Shown: one piece after another, positions 37,163 to 45,056 of the stretch
How the letters are laid out: each line of letters begins with the position of its first letter
Numbering within the stretch: position 1 is the first letter of the stretch
Assembly (NCBI GenBank): GCA_041394845.1
Contig: JAWKHL010000008.1
Span: forward strand, 62,001-126,000
Direction of reading: 5' to 3'
Source of the DNA: JAHCHG01 sp041394845
GTDB lineage: Bacteria > Acidobacteriota > Blastocatellia > Pyrinomonadales > Pyrinomonadaceae
Length of the DNA: 64,000 nt
The notes under the pieces: model-generated
Told to the model about the DNA's origin: nothing
Database searches by the model: none
The model's input: the letters and a program-made list of their open reading frames with translations, nothing else
Program-made: the position numbers and the translations under genes

Positions 37163-38233
37163 CTATCTAACGAAATGGTAAACCAAAATGCCGCTGACTT
37201 TGATCGGAGCGCCGTTTAAGGTGGTCGGCAAAAATTTCGCTTCCAGCGCGGCGTCTTCCGAAGCTTTTCGCAAAAGCGGATGGCCGGAAACGGCTTCGGC
37301 TTCGATGACGCTTCCGCCTTCGTCGATCACCACCCGAACCGAAACGGTCCCGGAAACGTCAGCGGCCTGAGCCGCCGCCGGGAGTTTGGGTTCCGGGAGA
37401 GAAACCGCCTTTTGATTGAGGATTCCGGCTCGGCTCAATCCTCGGGACGGGGATGAAGAAATTCCGGAATTCTCGACCGCCTCCGGATCATCGGGGGATC
37501 CGATGTCGTCCTTTTGGCCGGAATCAAAGACGTAAACGATCACGCCCGACACCTTGACGGGTTGGTCGGCGAGAGTGGTCGGGTGGAAACGGGCCAGAAG
37601 GGCGGCCGATTCGGCCGCATTGCGAAGCAGCGGATGACCGGAGATCGCTTCGGCCGAAACAACATTTCCCGCTTCATCGATCAGCACCTTGACCTGAACC
37701 GACCCCGAGGCCTTGACGGCCCGGGCCGCCGAAGGATATTCCGGTGCGGGCAGACTGATGGCTTTTCCGTTAAGAACGCCGCCGGTGATATTCCTCTCCG
37801 ACTTGTCCGCCGCCGATGAGTCAAAATCCGGGTCGTCGGCTTTTTCCGGCTCATCCGCAACCTCCGTGTCCGCGGGATCCTCACAGACGAACTTGTAAAC
37901 TATTTCGCCCTGAACTTTGACGGGTTGACCGGAAAGTTCTGTCGGTCTGAAAACGGCTTCCCAGGCCGCTTCCTCAGCCGCGTTGCGGAGAAGCGGGTGG
38001 CCTGCTAAAACTTCAACCGAAGAGACTTTTCCCTCCTCGTCGATAATGACCTGAACGGTTACCGACCCGCAGGCTTTGACTGCCCGGGCGGCGGCCGGAT
38101 ACTTCGGGGCGGGCAGACTCACGGCTTTTCCGTTGATGATCCCGCCCGAGATCGTCTTGGGCGGATTTTGCGCAGAAACCGCCGAGAAAAATAAAAAGGT
38201 GAATGAAAGGCACAGGAGCATTTGTTTTTTCAT
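37163..38233 (-). CDS. Secreted protein of three tandem TonB C-terminal domains
   Basis: 356 residues from the ATG at 38233 (MKKQMLLCLSFTFLFF, cut near VSAQ). Three units of about 90 residues follow, near 25-115, 145-235 and 262-356. Each opens with NGKA(V/I)SLPAP-YPAAA and contains VxVxIDExGxVxSxExxxGHPLLR and PVKVSG-IVY-F. The linkers are acidic. True TonB has one such domain and a membrane anchor; here there is none, so these are likely periplasmic binding modules. Same repeat unit as the gene at 35868. Confidence 0.85.
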   Translation of the reverse strand: MKKQMLLCLSFTFLFFSAVSAQNPPKTISGGIINGKAVSLPAPKYPAAARAVKACGSVTVQVIIDEEGKVSSVEVLAGHPLLRNAAEEAAWEAVFRPTELSGQPVKVQGEIVYKFVCEDPADTEVADEPEKADDPDFDSSAADKSERNITGGVLNGKAISLPAPEYPSAARAVKASGSVQVKVLIDEAGNVVSAEAISGHPLLRNAAESAALLARFHPTTLADQPVKVSGVIVYVFDSGQKDDIGSPDDPEAVENSGISSSPSRGLSRAGILNQKAVSLPEPKLPAAAQAADVSGTVSVRVVIDEGGSVIEAEAVSGHPLLRKASEDAALEAKFLPTTLNGAPIKVSGILVYHFVR

Positions 38234-38495
38234 AGCGTTTTTCCTCAAAGGACCGGTCTTGATCCGAGACCCGATCAATTTTAAAACAAAGAATTTTCCG
38301 CCCGACAAAAATGTAGGGGGAATTTCCGGAATTTAAGACAAAATAGAAATCGGACAAAAATGGTTAAAAAATCGAAAGAGGCTATTTAAAAAATGTGAAA
38401 AAGCAAAAAGCGTTTTCACAATCAACCATCGACGATCAACCAAATTATTCACCATTAGACACCGGTTTTCCCGATTTGTTCCCGAAAAACTTCAA

Positions 38496-39530
38496 TTAAT
38501 TCGCCATCCGCATAAAAAGGGCGTCCGAGGCGATCTTGCGGTTGAGGTTGACCTTCAGGTTTTCGCGCAGGGTTTCGATCTCGATCAGCCAGGAGGCGAG
38601 TTTCCGGCTCTCGGCCGGGGCGGAAAGCCGTAGCAGTTCGGCGGCGATGTCGGAATTGACCAGATCTTCGGCCGGTTTGCCAAGAGCCAGCGACCAGACA
38701 TCGTGGATCAATGTTTGCAAAATGTCGAGCCGCGTTTCGTAGCTGTCCTTGAAACGGGCGTCGCTCAACTCCTCGGCGGTCTGCAAGAGCGAGGCCCGGT
38801 TTTTCGTCAAAAGGAGGCTTTCCAGAACCGTCAGCATCCCGGCGCGGGCGGCGCGGAATTCTTCCGGGTCGCTTTCGAGCGCGCTCCCGATACTCCCGCG
38901 CGAGAGGTTCGACAAGATCCGGGCGTCGTTCGGAGAGAATTTGCCGCCTTCGAGCAGGTGTTTTTCGATCTCAACCGGCGGAACCGGAGCGAAACGGACG
39001 GTTTGACAGCGGGAATGAATGGTTTGCAGGAGCGCGTCCGGCCGCGAGGTGATCAAGAAAATGTAGGTCGTATCGGGCGGTTCCTCCAGAGTTTTCAAAA
39101 GCGCATTGGAGGCGGCGTCGTTCATCTTATCGGCCTCATCGATGATAAAAAATCTGGCTCCGGCCTGATAGGGTCGAAAATTTGCCTCCTTTTCCAGATC
39201 GCGGATGGCATCGACCAGAATGTTGCGGTTGTAGGGGATGACCAACCCGAGGTCTGGATGTTCGCTGAAAATGACCTGTTTGTGCGAGTCCCGATCGTCC
39301 GATTTAGGGAAGCTGAATTTTACGGCCTTGAGGCAATTCGGACAACGGTCGCAGGCCTCGGATTCGACCGGGGCGGAACAGAGAAATCCTTTGGCCAACT
39401 GCATGGCGAACTGTTTTTTTCCGACGCCGTCGATCCCGGCAAAGAGCAGGGAATTGGGCACCCTCCGCTTTTTCAACAGCCGTTTGAAGATCTCCTTTAC
39501 CGGCTCATTGCCGATCAGTGAATTGAACAT
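38496..39530 (-). CDS. holB: DNA polymerase III delta prime subunit
   Basis: 344 residues. Clamp-loader subunit of the replicase. The Walker A region is GIDGVGKK (32-39), the zinc module is LCSAPVESEACDRCPNC (four cysteines), the Walker B-like stretch is FIIDEADKM and the arginine finger is the SRC in IHSRCQTV. Last gene of the leftward miaA-hfq-tmk-holB group. A GTGAAAAA-type repeat separates it from tmk. Confidence 0.94.
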   Translation of the reverse strand: MFNSLIGNEPVKEIFKRLLKKRRVPNSLLFAGIDGVGKKQFAMQLAKGFLCSAPVESEACDRCPNCLKAVKFSFPKSDDRDSHKQVIFSEHPDLGLVIPYNRNILVDAIRDLEKEANFRPYQAGARFFIIDEADKMNDAASNALLKTLEEPPDTTYIFLITSRPDALLQTIHSRCQTVRFAPVPPVEIEKHLLEGGKFSPNDARILSNLSRGSIGSALESDPEEFRAARAGMLTVLESLLLTKNRASLLQTAEELSDARFKDSYETRLDILQTLIHDVWSLALGKPAEDLVNSDIAAELLRLSAPAESRKLASWLIEIETLRENLKVNLNRKIASDALFMRMAN

Positions 39531-39536
39531 AAATTA

Positions 39537-39646
39537 GGGTGAAAAAGTGAAAAAGTTTAAAGGTGAAAAGGTAATAAAAATTTCGATTAAATGACCGGTC
39601 AACTTTTAAACCTTTAAACCTTTCCACCTTTAAACTTTTAAACCTT
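39537..39646. repeat. Hairpin repeat of GTGAAAAA/TTTAAACC units
   Basis: The left part has GTGAAAAAGTGAAAAAG and GGTGAAAAGG. The right part has TTTAAACCTTTAAACC and CCACCTTTAAACTTTTAAACC. Arms are broadly complementary. It lies between tmk and holB and runs into the last codons of tmk. The same type occurs at 62661. Confidence 0.75.
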
Positions 39647-40291
39647 GCTTGTCTTCGCTTTTTTATTCAGATATTGACGGACGACCTCCAGCGCCTGGCG
39701 GTGAACCTCTTCGATCGATCCGCCGGCGTCGATCACGCGGAAACGCCGTTTTTCCTTGCGGGCGATCTCCAGATAAGCGTCGCGAACCCGGCCGTAAAAT
39801 TCGGCCGTCTCGAAATCCATCCGGTTTTTTCTCTCGCCCGAATCGTCCCGCGTATTGGTTCGCATCAGGGATTTTTCGATCGGCAGGTCGAAAAACAACG
39901 TCAGATCCGGTTTCAATCCGCCGGTGGCCAGTTTGATTATCTGATTGATGGTTTTCGTATCGAATCCGCGCCCGGCTCCCTGATAGGCGGCCGTCGCGTC
40001 GGCGTACCGGTCGGAGATGACTATTTTCCCCTCTCCGAGCGCCGGTTTGACCAGAAAATTAACGTGCTGGGCGCGGTCGGCGGCAAAAAGAAGGAGCTCG
40101 GCCATCGGGGCGACGTTTTCTTCGGTTTCGAGCAGAGTGGTCCGCAGACGACGACCGAGCGGAGTTCCACCCGGCTCACAGGTGGTCAAAACATCAAAGC
40201 CCTCGACCCGCAGGTCGTTGGCGATCATTCTTAACTGCGTGGTTTTTCCGCTCCCGTCTATTCCTTCAAAAGTTATGAATTTACCTTGCAA
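39638..40291 (-). CDS. tmk: Thymidylate kinase
   Basis: 217 residues. Phosphorylates dTMP to dTDP. The P-loop FEGIDGSGKTTQ is at 8-19, the DRX motif is ISDRYADATAAYQGAGRG and the LID region follows near 140-155. The stop is within a GTGAAAAA-type repeat, which supplies its final codons (AKTSKV). The start is six bases after the hfq stop. Confidence 0.96.
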   Translation of the reverse strand: MQGKFITFEGIDGSGKTTQLRMIANDLRVEGFDVLTTCEPGGTPLGRRLRTTLLETEENVAPMAELLLFAADRAQHVNFLVKPALGEGKIVISDRYADATAAYQGAGRGFDTKTINQIIKLATGGLKPDLTLFFDLPIEKSLMRTNTRDDSGERKNRMDFETAEFYGRVRDAYLEIARKEKRRFRVIDAGGSIEEVHRQALEVVRQYLNKKAKTSKV

Positions 40292-40297
40292 GATGTT

Positions 40298-40531
40298 CTA
40301 TTCCGAATTCGTGTTTTGCACTTTCCGAGATTGTGAAATGGTGGAGATAGCGTGTTTGAATATTAGGAAATCCTGCCCGCCCGTATCAAGTAATACTGAG
40401 AACTTGTCAAAACTCTTGATCCTGCCCGAAAGTTTTTCTCCACGCATCAGATGCACCACTATGCCGTATTTTTCTCGACGCGCCGTGTTCAAAAACGCAT
40501 CCTGGATGTTTTGGACAGTTTGTTTTTCCAT
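40298..40531 (-). CDS. hfq: RNA chaperone Hfq
   Basis: 77 residues. Hexameric Sm-like protein that pairs small RNAs with mRNAs. Sm1 is YGIVVHLMRGEKLSGRIKSF and Sm2 ends in FLIFKHAISTI, the equivalent of the usual YKHAIST. It lies between miaA and tmk, and the miaA-hfq neighbourhood is classical. Relevant to the RNA candidate at 59.3 kb. Confidence 0.96.
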   Translation of the reverse strand: MEKQTVQNIQDAFLNTARREKYGIVVHLMRGEKLSGRIKSFDKFSVLLDTGGQDFLIFKHAISTISQSRKVQNTNSE

Positions 40532-40613
40532 TACGTTTTCTCTTTTATTCTGTTAAATTTGTGATAACGAAAACAAGTTTATAACAGTTTAACCTTCACT
40601 TACAAGAAACATT

Positions 40614-40699
40614 TTTGGATTTTGGATCTCGGATTTCGGATTTCGGATTTTTCCGAATTGATTTCCGAAATCCGAAATCCGAGATCCAAAATCCGAAAT
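40614..40699. repeat. Heptamer hairpin repeat between miaA and hfq
   Basis: Arms of about 37 bases are built from GGATTTC, GGATTTT and GGATCTC units. The order of variants in one arm is mirrored in the other, so the hairpin is well paired. It ends one base before the miaA stop codon complement at 40701. Confidence 0.87.
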
Positions 40700-40700
40700 G

Positions 40701-41648
40701 TCATTCATATATTCCGATCGCTTTAAAGAGCGCCCTTTGGATTTCCTTTTCATTCCCGAAACCGTCGAGCCAGACGGCGTCCTTTTCGCGACGGAACCAG
40801 GTCAACTGCCGTTTGGCGTAGTTGCGAACGTCCTGTTTGGTCCTCTCGACGGCGCTTTCCAGCGTGCGTTCCCCGCGCAGATATTCGCAGACCCGCCGGT
40901 ATCCGTGAGCGCCGAGGGCGTTGGTGTCATCGCCGACGCCCGCCTTCCGCAAAGCCCGAACCTCTTCGACAAGTCCTTTTTCAAAATGGATCTCGGCCCG
41001 GCGATTGATCTTCTGATAAAGTTCATCGCGCGGCGGGTTGAGGACGAAAAGAAAGATCCGGTCCGCGAACTCAGGCGGCGGGATGCGTCTGGGTTTGAGT
41101 TCTGAGAATTTTTCGCCGGTCTGAAAAAAGACCTCGAGCGCCCTCATCGAACGGACGTAATCGCGCGGAAAGAGTTCGGCGGCGGCCTGCGGGTCGACCT
41201 TTTCGAGCATTTTATGAAGATGTTCGGGGCCTTTTTTCTCTTTGATCCGGGTGAGACGGTTGCGCAACATTTCGTCGGTCGGCGGGCTTTCGAACAGCGG
41301 CCGGCGAAGGGTGCGAAGGTAAAAACCGGTTCCGCCGACCAGGATCGGCCGCTTTCCGCGTGATTCGATTTCGATGATCTTTTGTCCGGCGTCTCTGGCC
41401 CAGTCGGATGCCGTGTAATTCACTTCGGGCGGAACGTAATCGATCAGATGATGCGCAACCCCGCGCATCTCTTCGGGCGAGGGTTTGGCGGTGGCGATCT
41501 CGATCCCCCGATAGATCTGAACCGAATCGCAGTTGATGACCTCGCCGTTCCCGAGCCCGAGCGCCAGTTCGACGCCGATCTCGGTCTTGCCCGAGGCGGT
41601 CGGCCCGGCGATGGCGAAAATTGAAGGTTTATCGGCCACAGAAAACAC
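40701..41648 (-). CDS. miaA: tRNA dimethylallyltransferase
   Basis: 315 residues. Adds a dimethylallyl group to A37 of tRNAs reading codons that begin with U. The P-loop is AGPTASGKTEIG and the substrate motif DSVQIYRG follows. The likely start is a GTG (41648), which lies inside a CCACAGAGG-type repeat, so the first residues MFSVADK come from repeat sequence. An internal GTG three codons later is an alternative. Confidence 0.95.
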   Translation of the reverse strand: MFSVADKPSIFAIAGPTASGKTEIGVELALGLGNGEVINCDSVQIYRGIEIATAKPSPEEMRGVAHHLIDYVPPEVNYTASDWARDAGQKIIEIESRGKRPILVGGTGFYLRTLRRPLFESPPTDEMLRNRLTRIKEKKGPEHLHKMLEKVDPQAAAELFPRDYVRSMRALEVFFQTGEKFSELKPRRIPPPEFADRIFLFVLNPPRDELYQKINRRAEIHFEKGLVEEVRALRKAGVGDDTNALGAHGYRRVCEYLRGERTLESAVERTKQDVRNYAKRQLTWFRREKDAVWLDGFGNEKEIQRALFKAIGIYE

Positions 41649-41662
41649 AGGGTAGCACAGAG
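41635..41662. repeat. CCACAGAGG-type arm overlapping the miaA start
   Basis: GCCACAGAAAACACAG followed by GGTAGCACAGAG resembles the left arm of the other copies. The minus-strand GTG start of miaA is in it. Confidence 0.6.
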
Positions 41663-41711
41663 AAAGAAGGATGGAAAACCAAAGATATCGGGCGGGGGAA
41701 AGTTTTTTGGA

Positions 41712-42224
41712 TCAGAATAAGTTCTTGGTGAAATACAAAATCAAACCGTCGTCAACCCTGATCTCGTCGCCGTATTTCAGAAATTTTCCGTTCTGCCAGA
41801 TCCCCAGCCCGTCGGGGACGTAGCCTCTTTTTACATAGAGCCTTTGGGCCTTCCCGTAATCGGAAAACAAACCGACCCCGATGCCGATCACTTTTGATTT
41901 TTCAGCGGCCAAACCCTCGGCCCGATCCATCAAGAGAGTTCCCGTCCCGCGTTTTTGGAATTTTTTCAAAACGTTGAGATCAACGATCTCGGGAATTTTT
42001 CTGGCCCGAAAGGGCGGGTAATCCGATTTCCAACAGATCGTCAGATAGCCGGCAAATTTTCGATTGAATTCGGCTATCAGAACCGTTCGTTGACCGTTTT
42101 GCTGTTCATTAAAATATGTCTGATATTTTTGGGGAGGTTTATCCCAACCCTGTTCGGCAAAGGCGGCGGAGATTATCGAACAGTCTTTTTCAACCAATTT
42201 TCTGATCGTAATCATTTGAGCCAT
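41712..42224 (-). CDS. GNAT-family N-acetyltransferase
   Basis: 170 residues. GNAT pattern: ITIRKLVEKDC at the start, a central strand KFAGYLTICW, the acetyl-CoA binding loop VLKKFQKRGTGTLLMDRAE (Q/RxxGxG/A-like) and a C-terminal LYVKRGYVPDGLG. The substrate is unknown. Five bases upstream ends a 29-residue membrane ORF that may be co-translated. Confidence 0.85.
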   Translation of the reverse strand: MAQMITIRKLVEKDCSIISAAFAEQGWDKPPQKYQTYFNEQQNGQRTVLIAEFNRKFAGYLTICWKSDYPPFRARKIPEIVDLNVLKKFQKRGTGTLLMDRAEGLAAEKSKVIGIGVGLFSDYGKAQRLYVKRGYVPDGLGIWQNGKFLKYGDEIRVDDGLILYFTKNLF

Positions 42225-42229
42225 TTGTT

Positions 42230-42319
42230 TCAGAAAAAGAATAAACGCCCGAGAGCGATCAGCAATATAACGCTCAGAAGAATGAGCGAGCCGATGATTT
42301 GATTGCGTGAGAAATTCAT
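42230..42319 (-). CDS. 29-residue single-helix membrane microprotein (candidate)
   Basis: An ORF too short for standard cut-offs: it opens with MNFSRNQ and continues as one hydrophobic stretch ending GRLFFF. The first seven residues are polar and basic, then about 20 are purely hydrophobic apart from one Ser, as expected of a single membrane helix. The stop is five bases before the ATG of the GNAT gene. No Shine-Dalgarno site is seen, and its start abuts a heptamer repeat, so this is only a candidate. Confidence 0.4.
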   Translation of the reverse strand: MNFSRNQIIGSLILLSVILLIALGRLFFF

Positions 42320-42320
42320 A

Positions 42321-42431
42321 AGATTTCGGATTTGGGGTTTGGGATTTGGGATTTATTTTAACAAAATCCTAATTCAAACCGCACATTAAAAGCAGAAAAA
42401 ATCCGAAATCCAAAATCTAAAATCCAAAATC
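42321..42431. repeat. Heptamer hairpin repeat upstream of the small ORF
   Basis: Left arm GGATTTGGGGTTTGGG plus GGATTTG units, right arm GAAATCC, AAAATCT and AAAATCC units, about 40 bases apart. It runs up to the stop of the SpoIID-like gene. Confidence 0.8.
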
Positions 42432-44838
42432 AGTAGGCTTTTGTCAGGTCGATCCCGGTATAATAATGCTTGAGGATCTGATCGAATTTGACCCCCATTT
42501 TGGCCAGACCGTAGGCTCCGTACTGGCACATTCCGACGCCGTGGCCCCAGCCCCGGCCGGTGAATTGATAGCTGATGACCCGTCCGTCCGAGGCGTAGCG
42601 TTTGTTGATGACGAAAAGCTGTTCGTAAAGTTTGAGAGCCGAACGGATCGCCCCGCCCTTCAGATGCTGCGTGCCGTTGGTGGTGATGATCTCCAGATCG
42701 ATGGCCCGCCGGGAAAATCCCTGTTTGGCTATTTTGACGTCGATCAAGGCCCCCATTCCTTTGACGTAGCGCGAAAGATTGGCGCGGACGGTGGCGGCCG
42801 ATTGGGTCGATTTCCAGAGCGTTCGGGGCGACATTTTTTCGGCCACCGTCGGCTCATCGGTCGGTTCGACCTCGAGATAGATGACCTGACCGAGACCGTT
42901 GGTCTTGTAATTGACCTTTTCTCCTCCCAAAAGAGCGGTCTCCTTGACCTGATAAAAAGCGTCGCCGAATTTGCGGAAAAGAAAGACGTTCGGGCTGACG
43001 AAAACCTCTTTTTCGCCGCGGCCCGCCTTGAGGATGAGTTTGCCGTCCTCGGTCGGCCGGGCCTCTCCGTTCTCCAGATCCAGCGACCAGTTCTTTTTGT
43101 CGTAGATATGTTCCAGCAGGCGCAGGATCTTGGCGCGCGAATAATGTTTTTGGGGTTTTACGGTCAGATCCGGGTAGATCGAAAACCAGCCGTCCCTCAT
43201 CATCATCGCCATCATCGGCCGCAGAGGTTTGGGAATCTCGCCGCCGTCCAGAAAAGACAGCTGATAGTCGATGTCCGATTCGCTCATCAGGGTGTCGGCC
43301 TGGGCGACCTCGTCGCCGTAGATCAGATCGGAGAGCGCTTTGGCCAAAAGGAGCGGTTTCGAAGTGTCGGCGGTGACGAATTGGGGAAAAGGCTTGCCGA
43401 ATTTGACGGCCAGCTGGTTGAGCCAGCTTTTGAGTTCGGTTTCGGTCGGCGGGTCTTCGAAATACGTGTCGGTGAAACGCTGGGTGATGAGAAGATAGTT
43501 GTTGACCGAGAATTTGGCGGCCAGGCGGACCAGTTCGTAATTGGCCTCGTTTTTGACGTCCGGTGTCTCGCGCGAACTTTTAATCATAAAGGGGATGAAA
43601 TGAGAGTCGCCTTCGAGCGAACAATCGACCCCGCGCAGATATGGTTCGTCAAATTCGAAGATGTTACCCGAGTTTTCCGTTCGTCCGCCGCAGGTCGATG
43701 TGTAAAGCGCGTTGATCGGTTTGCCCCGGTAAGTTGCGACGACGCCGCGCGTCTGCTGAACGGCCTGCGTTCCCATCCGGGTTTCGATCGAAACCCCTTT
43801 GTAAACCTGCGACCAGACGGTATCGACCATATCGAAACCCTGCTGAGCGTAGCCGTTGATGTTGGCGACGGCGTAGGTCCGGGCGGCGACGGCCTGCGCT
43901 TTCTGGGCCTCGATCTGCGGCAGAGAGAGTTCGGACGGAACGACGCCGAGCAGATAATCTTCGAGCGGAACGACGTTGACGACCGTCAAACGGCCCCGCG
44001 AATTGGCGAAGACCTCCATTTTTCCGCGATACGCCTTTCCGTTCAAGCGAACGATCCCGCGGCCGTTGGATGATCCGATGACGACCGGTTGCAGAGATGA
44101 GAATTTGCTGGTCTCGGTCGAACCCGACACCAGCACCTCGCGCAGGGAGGGATTGACGTAGGCGTTGACGTTGCTGTTACTGCGAACCGGCCGGCTCGAT
44201 GCGATGGTCTGGATTCTCCCCGGCACGGAATCTTTGGCCGAGGGGCCGGAGGCGATCAAACTGCGAACTTCGGATTTCGGGTTTTGAGCGATCTGCCTTG
44301 TCAGTTCGATGGCATCGTCCGACGGGAGGGTGTATTTTTCCGCGACGATCTCGACGCCGACGAATCCTTTTCCGGTCAGCGAATCCTGAAATTCTTTGGC
44401 GTCTTCGGGCAGATGTTTTTCGGTTCCGAGCCGGACCCGCCAGGTGTCGGCCGTCGCTCCGGTCATCACCGAAGCGCTTTCGCCCGTTTCATTCCTTATT
44501 CTTTGAGCCAGATCGTCGGCGTTTTCCCGGGTTTCGATGTTCGGGATCTCGAACCGGTAGATCTCGTAAACCGGCGGATCGTAACTCCGCGAAGAGATCC
44601 GCAGGGCCGTCGTTCCCAGAAAGCGACCGGGTTCGTCGCCGATTTCGGCCACCAGTGATGGATCGGAGGTGTTGATCGAAACGTAACTGGAATTGGTCAG
44701 AAGGCCGATCCGGACTTCCGGCTCGCGGTCGAGTTTGAAAAGCAGGGGAGAAAAGCCGTTTTCACCGGGATGCGGGAAGATGTTGGGAACCAGAAGGATA
44801 AAGGCGAATAAAAGGAATAAAAAACGATGAAACTTCAT
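42430..44838 (-). CDS. SpoIID/LytB-domain protein with SPOR-like N-terminal part
   Basis: 802 residues from the ATG at 44838 (MKFHRFLFLLFAFILLVPN, a signal peptide). A region near 80-180 has the SPOR-like pattern YEIYRFEIP, then TWRVRLG. The SpoIID/LytB domain covers most of 255-800 and is split by an insertion. It includes VVPLEDYLLGVVPSEL, QAVAARTYA, STCGGRTENSGNIF and the closing GRGWGHGVGMCQYGA. Such enzymes cleave denuded peptidoglycan strands, so a role in cell-wall remodelling is likely; sporulation is not implied. The peptide NPKSEVR near 190 is encoded by a GAAATCC-like stretch. Confidence 0.88.
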   Translation of the reverse strand: MKFHRFLFLLFAFILLVPNIFPHPGENGFSPLLFKLDREPEVRIGLLTNSSYVSINTSDPSLVAEIGDEPGRFLGTTALRISSRSYDPPVYEIYRFEIPNIETRENADDLAQRIRNETGESASVMTGATADTWRVRLGTEKHLPEDAKEFQDSLTGKGFVGVEIVAEKYTLPSDDAIELTRQIAQNPKSEVRSLIASGPSAKDSVPGRIQTIASSRPVRSNSNVNAYVNPSLREVLVSGSTETSKFSSLQPVVIGSSNGRGIVRLNGKAYRGKMEVFANSRGRLTVVNVVPLEDYLLGVVPSELSLPQIEAQKAQAVAARTYAVANINGYAQQGFDMVDTVWSQVYKGVSIETRMGTQAVQQTRGVVATYRGKPINALYTSTCGGRTENSGNIFEFDEPYLRGVDCSLEGDSHFIPFMIKSSRETPDVKNEANYELVRLAAKFSVNNYLLITQRFTDTYFEDPPTETELKSWLNQLAVKFGKPFPQFVTADTSKPLLLAKALSDLIYGDEVAQADTLMSESDIDYQLSFLDGGEIPKPLRPMMAMMMRDGWFSIYPDLTVKPQKHYSRAKILRLLEHIYDKKNWSLDLENGEARPTEDGKLILKAGRGEKEVFVSPNVFLFRKFGDAFYQVKETALLGGEKVNYKTNGLGQVIYLEVEPTDEPTVAEKMSPRTLWKSTQSAATVRANLSRYVKGMGALIDVKIAKQGFSRRAIDLEIITTNGTQHLKGGAIRSALKLYEQLFVINKRYASDGRVISYQFTGRGWGHGVGMCQYGAYGLAKMGVKFDQILKHYYTGIDLTKAY

Positions 44839-44959
44839 AACAAAAAAAATGATAACAATTAATCTAACGCAAGACCACAAATAATTCCCGAAGCCGAAAG
44901 AAACCGTTTTTCAGGGACGGTTAACGACCAAGGGGAACTTTCGTCAAATAAAAAAATCA

Positions 44960-45040
44960 GCCACAGAAGCCATAGAGAACACTGAGGGAAAAAGTTTGTT
45001 CGGGGGAAGATTCCTCCGAGTTCTCTGTGTTCTCTGTGGC
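44960..45040. repeat. CCACAGAGG palindromic repeat
   Basis: Left arm GCCACAGAAGCCATAGAGAA, right arm CCGAGTTCTCTGTG plus TTCTCTGTGGC. The two ends pair. It lies in the gap upstream of the SpoIID-like gene and downstream of the M14 gene. Confidence 0.8.
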
Positions 45041-45056
45041 AAAAAAAACGAAGATC

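Noticed and set aside
42466..44073. 535-codon frame on the plus strand
   Set aside because: Antisense of the SpoIID-like gene, without any domain, and with the composition of antisense shadows elsewhere in the window.
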